Origin: Chloroflexota bacterium
GTDB lineage: Bacteria > Chloroflexota > Anaerolineae > Anaerolineales > Villigracilaceae
NCBI GenBank assembly: GCA_021787595.1
Contig: JAJYLQ010000002.1
Location: forward strand, 1-64,000
Direction of reading: 5' to 3'
Length of the DNA: 64,000 nt
Positions 8,028 through 17,258 of this stretch are shown in pieces. Made by a program: the position numbers and the translations under genes. Each line of letters starts with the position of its first letter. Within the stretch, counting starts at the first letter, position 1. Below the pieces are notes generated by a model. It saw only the letters and a list, made by a program, of their open reading frames with translations. It was not told the DNA's origin and made no database searches.

Positions 8028-9612
8028 TGATTACTTTGTCCCAAAGGATTTTGGCCGAGCCTTTTCGCAAATAGACCTTGATGCCATTGCCGATTGCCGC
8101 GTAATCATAATCCGCTAGGTAAGGCGCGGCTTCCTGATCGGTTCCGGGCCAGATCGAAACGATCACATCCGGTTTCAGTTCGCCAAAGGTGTGGGCGTAA
8201 TCCCATTTCATGTGGCCGGGACGCATGGTCGGGACATCCTCGATGCTCATCGGCGCGCGGGCTTTCTCGTGCGCGATCACCGGGTCCGCCTTGCCGAGGA
8301 TGTCAATTGCGTAACGGTCGGGCAGCAAATAGGGGATGGTTCCCGCACCCACGACCGCAATGGATGCACCGGGCAGGGTTGTGTTTTGCAGGGCAAGCGC
8401 AATCTGAAGGTTGTGATCGCTACCCGCCACAAAGTCAGGGCGAAGATTCAAAGTCCAACGGTCTATGGATCTCCAGTCGCCGTTCAGCAAATTGAAGTTG
8501 ATCAACGCAACGATGAAGATCACGGCCCAAACCGCGCGCGATGAAATTTCCGCGGCGCGCGTGGACTGGAAAGCGGCTGCTGCCTTTCGACGGAGCTGGT
8601 CGAGCGAAATCGTGAAGACGGCGAAGAATAACGGCATGGCGATGGCGATGAAGCGATTTGCCCCGCCGTGATCTTCCCAGGCGTCGCCGCCAACATAAAC
8701 GCTGTAAGCCAGTTGTCCGATGATGACCAGCACGATCAGCGTGAGTTTCCAGTCGCGCCGGAAGAAATAAAGTGAAAGCGGCAAAAGGAAAAGCACCCAA
8801 TTGGAAAAATAGATGAACCACCACAGCGCGTACAGTCCGCGCAGGATGCGTAAAGAAAAAGGCCAGCCGGTGACTTTGAGATAATAGGTATTCGGCAGCC
8901 ATTGACCGTAATATAAATAACGCGCTGCGGTTTGCCCGCCGATGAACAATGCAAGCAGGCCGATGCCCCACATCAAATGCTGTTTGCGGTGTTGCTTCTG
9001 TGCGACGAACATCACGACTAGGATGACCACATACGGAACCGCCATGTCAATGCGGAACAGCGTCGAAACGGCCAGCAAAATATAAATCCAGGGCGTGAAG
9101 CGTTCGAGGCCGTTCTTCAGGATCAGCCAGATCGTCGCGGTCAGGATGAGTGCCAGGAGGCTGACTTCCATCCCGAGCAATCCCCACGTGATGAGCGATA
9201 CATAAAAAGCTGTGAACGCCACCGCGGCCAGCATGGTCAGCAGATCATCCGTGAAGTGTTCGACAATGCGTCGCACGAAATAAAGATTGGCCGCCAAAAA
9301 AACCGCCCCGCTGATCTGAACCGGCAGGCTCATCTCGCCCAGCGGGAGGGGCAGGAGCTGAAAGATTGCCATAAAGAAAACCCATAAGGGGTTGGTGAAA
9401 CCTTCCACGCGTTCGCCCACGTTCCAGACGAGGCCGTTGCCGTGCGCCAGATTGTACGCGTAACGCATCGAGATCATGGCGTCGTCAAAAAGCACGTAAT
9501 ATTGTTTGCCGCCGATTGTAAAATCTGTGGCGGAAATGTATTGCCAGGCATAATAGAGAAAGCCAAGCACGAGCAGGCCAAACAAAAGGTTGCGGACCAG
9601 TTTAAAATTCAT
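8017..9612 (-). CDS. GT-C family membrane glycosyltransferase
   Basis: The 531-residue protein has an N-terminal membrane anchor and then a loop with DDAMISMRYAYNLAHGNG followed by W(N)..ERVEGFTNPLW. This is a characteristic GT-C/ArnT-like first loop, where the acidic pair is catalytic and the donor is a polyprenyl-phosphate sugar. About ten more membrane spans follow, then a soluble C-terminal domain. It would act on the outer face of the cytoplasmic membrane. It is transcribed against its neighbours, starting near the promoter-like sequence shared with the PAPS gene. Confidence 0.7.
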   Translation of the reverse strand: MNFKLVRNLLFGLLVLGFLYYAWQYISATDFTIGGKQYYVLFDDAMISMRYAYNLAHGNGLVWNVGERVEGFTNPLWVFFMAIFQLLPLPLGEMSLPVQISGAVFLAANLYFVRRIVEHFTDDLLTMLAAVAFTAFYVSLITWGLLGMEVSLLALILTATIWLILKNGLERFTPWIYILLAVSTLFRIDMAVPYVVILVVMFVAQKQHRKQHLMWGIGLLALFIGGQTAARYLYYGQWLPNTYYLKVTGWPFSLRILRGLYALWWFIYFSNWVLFLLPLSLYFFRRDWKLTLIVLVIIGQLAYSVYVGGDAWEDHGGANRFIAIAMPLFFAVFTISLDQLRRKAAAAFQSTRAAEISSRAVWAVIFIVALINFNLLNGDWRSIDRWTLNLRPDFVAGSDHNLQIALALQNTTLPGASIAVVGAGTIPYLLPDRYAIDILGKADPVIAHEKARAPMSIEDVPTMRPGHMKWDYAHTFGELKPDVIVSIWPGTDQEAAPYLADYDYAAIGNGIKVYLRKGSAKILWDKVIIKN

Positions 9613-9626
9613 GCGCTGAATTATAA

Positions 9627-11420
<1,794 letters not shown>

Positions 11421-11425
11421 TTTGA

Positions 11426-11609
11426 TGTCATTGCGAGCGATGGTTGAGTATTGGCGCCAAAGGCGCCACGTAACGCCCTGCGCCCTAAGCCCTTTGCTCC
11501 GTGAGGGTTCAGGGTCGAAACCAAGCGAAGCAATCTCTTGTTCTCATCTAATCAATCATTGGATTCCAACTTGAGATTGCTTCGTCGAAGAACACCCCTC
11601 GCAATGACA
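11426..11609. repeat. Palindromic repeat family B, long copy, filling the intergenic gap
   Basis: Ends TGTCATTGCGAG and CTCGCAATGACA match the 3134 copy. Inside are a second inverted pair (AAGCAATCTC and GAGATTGCTT) and, at about 11473-11517, a nested element also found at 27457 and 40348 (CCCTGAACCCTCA with CGCCCTGCGCCCT, here inverted). The repeat starts 5 bp after one stop codon and ends 1 bp before the next ATG. Confidence 0.8.
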
Positions 11610-11610
11610 C

Positions 11611-13179
11611 ATGAAACGCATGAACATTCGACTTTCGCCTCGCTTCATTTCCTTCCTGGCCCTTGGTTTGATTGCCGCCATCGGAACGTTTCTTATCCTG
11701 AGAGCAACGCCTGAAGGCCTCGGGCTTTCAGATGATTCGATTGGTTACATCGCCGGTGCGCGCAGCATCCTGGCCGGGCATGGCTACCGCGCCGCCTACC
11801 TTATCAGCAATCAGCCGGTGACGCATTTCCCGCCGGGATTCCCTGCGGCGCTGGCGTTCCTCGGATTGTCCGGTCTTGATCCGTGGCGCGGAGCGCGCTT
11901 TCTCAATGCGCTGCTCTTTGGCTTGAACGCGGTTCTGCTCGGCATCCTTGGCTGGCGGACAACCAAGTCACTTTACGCCGGGCTGTTTCTGGCTGCGTTG
12001 TTCGTGGCCAATGGTTCGCTGCTGCAAGTACATGCGGTTGCCATGAGCGAGCCGTTGTTCATCTTCTTCAGCCTCCTCTCGTTCTGGATGTTCGACTTGT
12101 ACTTCGAGCGTGACCATCATTGGCTGTGGCTTGTTCTGTGCGGAATATTTGTCGGCGCGGCATACCTGACGCGTTACGCAGGTCTCGCTCTCGTTGCGAC
12201 ATTTATTGTGGCGCTGCTTGTGCTGCAACATGACTGGCGCAGTCGTTTGGCTGGCATCGGTATCTTCATCATTAGTTTCATTCCGTTGGCGGTTGGATGG
12301 GCGATCCGTAACGAGATCGTTGCCGGCCGGGCCACGAATCGTATTTTGGTCTGGCATCCAATCACCGCCTCGAATTTCGATACGACCCTTTACAGTATTT
12401 CTGTTTTCCTGATGCCGGTCGAACCCTGGCGGCAGGCTTTGAATAAAACGCCGATCGTTTTTGTTTTTCTCGCGGCTTTGATTCTGGGCGCGGCGCTGAT
12501 CTGGCTTCTGGTCAAAACGTGGAAATACTTCACGCCGACCGCTGCGGAGAAAAGTGTAAAGAGCAGAAGTGAAGTCATCGTATTTGCCAACGCGTTGTAT
12601 ATTTTTGGTTACATCGCATCCATCCTGGCTTCGATGTCGCTTTTCGACGCCTCCACAAAGTTCAAACTCCGCATTCTGTCGCCTGTCTTTGTCTCGCTGT
12701 TGATCCTGCTGGTCATTTTGGGCACGTGGCTGTGGCAGAAACGCCGCGAATTGGTTTTCGTATTGGCCATTTTGATTCTTGGAATGTCGGTTTACGGGCA
12801 GGTCACAACCGTCTCTGAATGGGCGAAAGGCGGCCAGGGATTCGCTTCGTTCGTTTGGTACCGCTCGAAGGCCATGGAATTCCTGCGCGGGCTTCCGCCG
12901 GATGTCCAGATCTATACCAATCAAACCGGCGCGGTTTATTTCTATACCGGACGCGGCACGTATTCGCTCCCGAATCATTTCGACCCGGTCACGGCGGAGG
13001 CGCGTCCCGGTTTTGGGACCGGCGTCCGGCAGATGCAGGCGGAGATCGACGCGGGCCGCGCGGTGCTGGTGCTGTTCGGCGACGGCGACACATCCAGGCA
13101 GGACGCGGCCGCGATGAGCGCCGGTTTGTATCTCGCGTTCAAAGGTTCGGGCGCGGAAATCTATTCCGCCGCGCCGTAA
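11611..13179 (+). CDS. GT-C family (PMT/GT39-like) membrane glycosyltransferase
   Basis: The 522-residue protein has an N-terminal anchor, then a loop with LSDDSIGYIAGARSILAGHGY and FPPGFPAAL. That acidic-pair loop followed by a P-P-G-F/Y-P element is typical of GT39/ArnT-like enzymes that use lipid-linked sugars. About ten further spans and a short soluble C-terminal domain follow. ATG at 11611 lies directly against the repeat and has no ribosome binding site; ATG at 11620 is an alternative. The following SDR gene starts 8 bp after its stop, so they are likely cotranscribed. Confidence 0.7.
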   Translation: MKRMNIRLSPRFISFLALGLIAAIGTFLILRATPEGLGLSDDSIGYIAGARSILAGHGYRAAYLISNQPVTHFPPGFPAALAFLGLSGLDPWRGARFLNALLFGLNAVLLGILGWRTTKSLYAGLFLAALFVANGSLLQVHAVAMSEPLFIFFSLLSFWMFDLYFERDHHWLWLVLCGIFVGAAYLTRYAGLALVATFIVALLVLQHDWRSRLAGIGIFIISFIPLAVGWAIRNEIVAGRATNRILVWHPITASNFDTTLYSISVFLMPVEPWRQALNKTPIVFVFLAALILGAALIWLLVKTWKYFTPTAAEKSVKSRSEVIVFANALYIFGYIASILASMSLFDASTKFKLRILSPVFVSLLILLVILGTWLWQKRRELVFVLAILILGMSVYGQVTTVSEWAKGGQGFASFVWYRSKAMEFLRGLPPDVQIYTNQTGAVYFYTGRGTYSLPNHFDPVTAEARPGFGTGVRQMQAEIDAGRAVLVLFGDGDTSRQDAAAMSAGLYLAFKGSGAEIYSAAP

Positions 13180-13187
13180 GAGGTGGC

Positions 13188-14012
13188 ATGAAAATTCAAG
13201 AGAAGTTCGATTTGACCGGCCGCGCCGCGGTCGTCACAGGCGGAGCGGGGTTGCTGGGTTCGGAATTTTGCAAAGCGCTGGCGGAGGCCGGCGCATCGGT
13301 CGCGGTGGCGGATTTGAATTTCGACGCCGCGAATAAAATTGCGGATGCTTTATGCCGTGACGGATACCGCGCAAAAGGACTTGGGGCCGACATCACCCAG
13401 CCTGATTCCGTTAAACAGTTGGTCGCGTCGGTTCTCTCGGACTTTGGGCGGCTCGACATCCTCGTGAATTCCGCGGCTCTCGACCCGAAATTCGATCCCG
13501 ACGCGGCATCGAAGGGAATCGCCCCCGGCAGCTTCGAAGATTATCCGCTCGATCAATGGAACGCGGCCCTGAACGTGAATCTGACCGGCATGTTTTTGAT
13601 CACGCAGGCCTGCGTCAAACCGATGACTGAAAATGGAAAGGGCAGCATCATCAACATTTGTTCGACGTATGGACTGAACGGTCCCGACCAGCGCATTTAC
13701 ATCAGGGACGGCAAGCGCGTGGCGTTCAAACCGGTTTATTACACGGTGACGAAAGCCGGCGTGCTGGGCTTCACCAAATATCTTGCCGCTTATTATGCGG
13801 ACACTGAAATCCGCGTCAATGCGCTCACGCCCGGCGGCGTATTCAACCATCACGAAGAATATTTCGTCAGAAATTATTCCGCTAAAACCATCCTCGGACG
13901 CATGGCGAAAAGAGATGAAATGAACGGCGCGTTGTTGTTCCTCGCCTCGGACGCGTCCTCGTACATGACGGGCAACAATGTTGTCGTGGATGGCGGATGG
14001 ACAGCGTGGTGA
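13188..14012 (+). CDS. Short-chain dehydrogenase/reductase (SDR) of the nonulosonate module
   Basis: A classical SDR of 274 residues: TGGAGLLGS at 18-26 binds NAD(P), NSAA follows beta-4, and the catalytic YYTVTKAG (YxxxK) stands near 184-191. The C-terminus SYMTGNNVVVDGGW is the usual SDR closing motif. I use the ATG at 13188, preceded by AGAGGTGG; an open frame upstream overlaps the glycosyltransferase gene and is not real. SDRs of this type (PtmA-like) accompany neuA and neuB in legionaminic/nonulosonate clusters, and here neuA and neuB follow directly. Confidence 0.82.
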   Translation: MKIQEKFDLTGRAAVVTGGAGLLGSEFCKALAEAGASVAVADLNFDAANKIADALCRDGYRAKGLGADITQPDSVKQLVASVLSDFGRLDILVNSAALDPKFDPDAASKGIAPGSFEDYPLDQWNAALNVNLTGMFLITQACVKPMTENGKGSIINICSTYGLNGPDQRIYIRDGKRVAFKPVYYTVTKAGVLGFTKYLAAYYADTEIRVNALTPGGVFNHHEEYFVRNYSAKTILGRMAKRDEMNGALLFLASDASSYMTGNNVVVDGGWTAW

Positions 14013-14020
14013 TCGTGCTT

Positions 14021-14075
14021 GTCGGGGCGGACCTATGTGTCCGCCCTGGGCAGACACGCAGGTCTGCCCCGACAG
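14021..14075. repeat. Hairpin repeat of the GGGGC family
   Basis: TGTCGGGGC-GGACCT pairs with AGGTCTGCCCCGACA across a short middle. It lies between the SDR and neuA genes. Related hairpins starting TAGGGGC or GGGGCG occur at 16262, 17208, 37336, 37903 and 38622. Confidence 0.65.
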
Positions 14076-14084
14076 TAAATCGTA

Positions 14085-15314
14085 ATGGCTGAAACACTGG
14101 CTCTCATCCCCGCGCGCGGCGGCTCGAAGGGAATCCCGCGCAAGAACATCCGCAGCTTTGCCGGTTATCCGCTGGTTGCGTGGAGCATCGCGGCTGGAAA
14201 GCAGTCGAAGATGGTGGCGCGTGTCATCGTCTCGACGGACGATCAAGAGATCGCCGCGATTGCCAATCAATTCGGCGCGGAGACTCCATTTCTGCGGCCC
14301 GCGGAATTGGCTCAGGATAAAACCACGGACTTACCCGTCTTTGAACACGCGCTTAAATGGCTGGAAGAAAAGGAAGGTTACAAGCCGGATGTTGTTGTCC
14401 AACTGCGTCCAACTTCGCCGATTCGCCCGGTCGGTTGTGTGGATAACGCCATAAAGATCTTGCTGGATCACAACGACGCAGACTGCGTGCGCGGCGTCGT
14501 CCCCGCGGGACAAAACCCGCACAAGATGTGGCGCATCAGTTATGAAAATGAACCCATGATTCCTCTCCTGCAAGTGGATGGAATCAAGGAACCGTATAAC
14601 GCACCGCGTCAAATTTTGCCGCCAATCTACTGGCAAACCGGCCACATCGACGCGATCCGCACATCAACCATTTTACAAAAAGGTTCAATGACAGGCGAAC
14701 GAATTTATCCGCTGATCATTGATCCGCGCTACACCGTTGACATTGATAATCTTTCAGATTGGGCGAAGTACGAAGCCGTGGTCTATTCGGGCGCGTTGGA
14801 GATGGTCTCGCCCGGCAGGAAACGCCGTCCGATGCCGGAGACGATCAAGATGATCATCACCGATTTCGATGGCGTCATCACCGACGGCCGCGTCTGGACG
14901 GATGAAAACGGCAGGGAAACGGTGGCCGCTTCACGCTCCGATTCGATGCGTGTCCGCCAGTTGCGCGAACGCGGCATCGAAGTCATGATCCTTTCGTCGG
15001 AAGTGAATAATGTTGTCAAAGCACGAGCGGAAAAAATGGGAGTCGAGGCAATCCACGGCCTGGGACTTCATGAAAAGGGCGAGGCGCTGAAAAAATTCCT
15101 GGCTGAAAAGAATCTTGATCCCGCTCAAATTATTTACATTGGCAATGATTTCAATGACTTGCCTTGCTTTGAGATCGCGGGCTGGGCGGTGGCTGTTGCG
15201 GATGCGTACCCCGATGTCATTCGCGCTGCGGATCATGTTTTGTCGCGGCCCGGCGGTTATGGCGCGGTCAGGGAATTGTGCGATTTGGTTTTGAAGAACA
15301 TCGAAACTCGATAA
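14085..15314 (+). CDS. neuA: CMP-nonulosonate synthetase (NeuA) fused to a KdsC-like HAD phosphatase
   Basis: Residues 1 to about 235 form a cytidylyltransferase: ARGGSKGIPRKN at 10-21 is the CTP-binding loop, and QLRPTSPIR is the second conserved loop. It activates a nine-carbon keto-sugar acid as the CMP form. Residues from about 250 to 409 are a KdsC-type HAD phosphatase with nucleophile motif DFDGVITDGR (Asp260) and the metal motif GNDFNDLPCF. Such a phosphatase would remove a 9-phosphate from the NeuB product. Together they suggest the phosphorylated route to a sialic-acid-like sugar (Neu5Ac-9-P or KDN-9-P type). Follows the SDR and precedes neuB. Confidence 0.88.
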   Translation: MAETLALIPARGGSKGIPRKNIRSFAGYPLVAWSIAAGKQSKMVARVIVSTDDQEIAAIANQFGAETPFLRPAELAQDKTTDLPVFEHALKWLEEKEGYKPDVVVQLRPTSPIRPVGCVDNAIKILLDHNDADCVRGVVPAGQNPHKMWRISYENEPMIPLLQVDGIKEPYNAPRQILPPIYWQTGHIDAIRTSTILQKGSMTGERIYPLIIDPRYTVDIDNLSDWAKYEAVVYSGALEMVSPGRKRRPMPETIKMIITDFDGVITDGRVWTDENGRETVAASRSDSMRVRQLRERGIEVMILSSEVNNVVKARAEKMGVEAIHGLGLHEKGEALKKFLAEKNLDPAQIIYIGNDFNDLPCFEIAGWAVAVADAYPDVIRAADHVLSRPGGYGAVRELCDLVLKNIETR

Positions 15315-15365
15315 CTCGATACTCGAACGTCGAATATCGAATAACGAATATCGAATATCGAATTA
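15310..15365 (+). repeat. TCGAATA-type simple repeat between neuA and neuB
   Basis: The gap is made of near-tandem units such as CGATACTCGAA, CGAATATCGAA and CGAATAACGAA. A similar stretch occurs at 56066-56125. The neuB ribosome binding site (AAGGAGAAT) follows at once. Confidence 0.55.
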
Positions 15366-15375
15366 AGGAGAATTT

Positions 15376-16257
15376 ATGACGCGCGAAATCAAAATTGGGA
15401 ATCGAATGGTGGGCGATGGGCATCCTGCGTATGTCATCGCTGAAATCGGAATCAATCATAACGGGGATCTTGAGATTGCCAAGCAGATGATAGAGGCCGC
15501 GGTTCACGCAGGCGTGAACGCGGTCAAGTTCCAGAAGCGCACACCGGAGGTTGCCACGCCGCCCGAACAGCAAAAGCAAATGCGCGAGACGCCGTGGGGC
15601 TACATCACGTATCTTGAGTATCGGCATAAAGTTGAATTCACCGCCGAGCAGTATCACGAGATTGACCTCTTTTGCAAAGAAAGAAATATCCCGTGGATGG
15701 TTTCGGTGTGGGATGAGCCGTCAGTTGACTTCATGGAAAAGTTCGATACGCCTGCTTACAAAATCCCCTCTGCTTCGCTCACGGATCATAAGTTGTTGAA
15801 GCACGCCCGCAAAACGGGCAAGCCGGTCATTATCTCAACGGGCATGTCCACCATGCAGCAGATCCGCAAAGCGGTGAGTGTCGTTGGGGAAGAGAACCTG
15901 GTCATCATGCACTGCACCAGCACCTATCCGTGCGAACCTGAAGAACTGAATCTCAAGGTGGTCGAGACTCTCCGTAAAGAGTTTCCAGATACTCCAATTG
16001 GCTATTCGGGACACGAAGTCGGACTCGTACCGTCGGCGGTGGCCGTGGCATTGGGCGCGTGCATGGTCGAACGCCATCTGACGCTCGACCGCGCCATGTG
16101 GGGCTCGGACCAGGCGGCGTCGGTGGAACCGTGGGGCTTCGAAACGCTCGTCAAGTATATTCGTGTCGCGGAAGCCTCGGTCGGCGATGGCGTAAAGAAG
16201 GTATACGAATCCGAGAAATCTTCGATGAAGAAATTACGCCGCGTCAATGATGAATGA
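15376..16257 (+). CDS. neuB: Nonulosonate (sialic-acid-type) synthase NeuB, catalytic barrel only
   Basis: Conserved motifs of the family are in order: AEIGINHNGD, VKFQKR, STGMST, HCTSTYP, GYSGHE and ERHLTLDRAMWGSDQAAS. The enzyme condenses phosphoenolpyruvate with an N-acyl hexosamine (or its 6-phosphate, or mannose-6-phosphate) to give a nine-carbon acid. At 293 residues it ends where the TIM barrel ends and lacks the SAF (antifreeze-like) domain of about 60 residues that usually closes the active site from a partner subunit. ATG at 15376 has AAGGAG upstream. With the phosphatase-fused NeuA before it, the product is probably made as a 9-phosphate, which is inference. Confidence 0.88.
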   Translation: MTREIKIGNRMVGDGHPAYVIAEIGINHNGDLEIAKQMIEAAVHAGVNAVKFQKRTPEVATPPEQQKQMRETPWGYITYLEYRHKVEFTAEQYHEIDLFCKERNIPWMVSVWDEPSVDFMEKFDTPAYKIPSASLTDHKLLKHARKTGKPVIISTGMSTMQQIRKAVSVVGEENLVIMHCTSTYPCEPEELNLKVVETLRKEFPDTPIGYSGHEVGLVPSAVAVALGACMVERHLTLDRAMWGSDQAASVEPWGFETLVKYIRVAEASVGDGVKKVYESEKSSMKKLRRVNDE

Positions 16258-16261
16258 TTTG

Positions 16262-16318
16262 CAGTAGCACAGCGAGTTTGTCACAAGCCTTGACGATGGA
16301 TCGTCCCGCTGTGCCCCT
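16262..16318. repeat. Hairpin repeat with GCACAGCG / CGCTGTGC arms
   Basis: The arms GCACAGCG and CGCTGTGC enclose about 35 bases between neuB and the next sulfotransferase gene. The right arm continues CCCCTGC, linking it to the GGGGC hairpin family. Confidence 0.5.
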
Positions 16319-16330
16319 GCGCATCGAAAT

Positions 16331-17209
16331 ATGAAATTGATTCGAAACACCCGCCGCATCATTCGCCCCGTCGCCAAAACCGCGCAAGCGATTCTTCGCT
16401 GGAAGCGGTTTTCTTTCAACGATGCGCCGCTCATCTTTGGCAATTCCAAGCCGAAGAGCGGGTCACATCTGCTTTTGCAAATCTTCAACGGCTTCACGCA
16501 GATCATGCCGTATCGTTATGTGGATGCAGAACCGATCCGGACGATCACGAAAGATGGAAGACGCAAAACGCAAAACGAAGTATTGAATGAACTGGGACGA
16601 ATTCCGAGAGGCGTGATCGGCTGGGGATATGTGGAGGCGACAAAAGAGAACGTTTCTTTCCTGACCCTTCGACAGGCTCAGGGCGGCGCCCAAAGCGGTC
16701 GCGTGAACTATTTCATTTATCGCGACCCGCGCGATGTGCTTGTCTCGCAGGTCTTCTTCGCGACCGACATGTACGAAGAACATGGAATGCACGAATACTA
16801 CAAATCCCTGCCTGATTTTTCAGCCCGCCTCAAAGTTGCCATCACCGGCATTGACCAGGACGGCATGTATATGGTCAGCGTGAAGCAGCGTTGCGAAGGC
16901 GTGTTCCAATGGCTCGAACAAAAGAACGTCATGTGCATTCGCTTCGAGGATCTGATCAACAATCGTGATGCGACTTTGAATGCCATGCTCGATGAAGTGG
17001 AAAAGACCGGCTATAAAACCCCGATGCCGCGCGGGAAGGCATTGCCTGTTTTGATCGAAGCGATCCAACCGAAAAAGAGTCACACTTTCCGGTCAGGAAA
17101 AACCGGCAGCTGGCGCGAGTATTTCACCGAATCGCACAAGAAATTATTCAAGGATGTGGCAGGGGATTTGCTGGTAAGACTCGGATACGAAAACAATAAT
17201 GATTGGTAG
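16331..17209 (+). CDS. PAPS-dependent sulfotransferase 2
   Basis: The 5'-phosphosulfate loop is KPKSGSHLLLQ (about 40-50) and the 3'-phosphate motif is YFIYRDPRDVLVSQ. The family (Sulfotransfer_1 type) moves sulfate from PAPS to a sugar hydroxyl. The final 30 residues (FKDVAGDLLVRLGYENNNDW at the end) are nearly identical to sulfotransferase 3 at 19514, so the two are paralogs. Between residues about 111 and 120 the peptide LRQAQGGAQS is encoded by a short palindromic repeat (16665-16684), absent from the paralog. Frame is kept. It belongs to the neuB transcription unit by orientation. Confidence 0.8.
   Translation: MKLIRNTRRIIRPVAKTAQAILRWKRFSFNDAPLIFGNSKPKSGSHLLLQIFNGFTQIMPYRYVDAEPIRTITKDGRRKTQNEVLNELGRIPRGVIGWGYVEATKENVSFLTLRQAQGGAQSGRVNYFIYRDPRDVLVSQVFFATDMYEEHGMHEYYKSLPDFSARLKVAITGIDQDGMYMVSVKQRCEGVFQWLEQKNVMCIRFEDLINNRDATLNAMLDEVEKTGYKTPMPRGKALPVLIEAIQPKKSHTFRSGKTGSWREYFTESHKKLFKDVAGDLLVRLGYENNNDW
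16665..16684 (+). repeat. Short palindromic element (CCCTTCGACAGGCTCAGGG type) inside a gene
   Basis: CCCTTCGACAGGCTCAGGG is an imperfect palindrome. Related sequences lie inside genes at 33709, 46333 and 50601, each read through in frame. Confidence 0.7.
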
Positions 17210-17250
17210 GGGCGACGTTTTGTCGCCCAGGGCGGATGACCCCGCCCCCA
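17208..17250. repeat. GGGGC-family hairpin repeats between sulfotransferase 2 and the next gene
   Basis: TAGGGGCGAC...GTCGCCC and GGCGG...CCCCGCCCCC form two adjacent hairpins between the stop at 17209 and the ATG at 17259. The hairpin starts at the stop codon. Confidence 0.55.
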
Positions 17251-17258
17251 CGATTGAT

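Noticed and set aside
11968-12978. A 336-codon minus-strand frame across the GT-C gene
   Set aside because: It is a shadow; the plus strand has a clear membrane transferase pattern.
12819-13187. N-terminal extension of the SDR gene
   Set aside because: It overlaps the end of the GT-C gene and lacks any conserved sequence; the SDR fold begins at 13188.
13350-14270. A 306-codon minus-strand frame across the SDR gene
   Set aside because: The SDR motifs in the plus strand are complete; this one has none.
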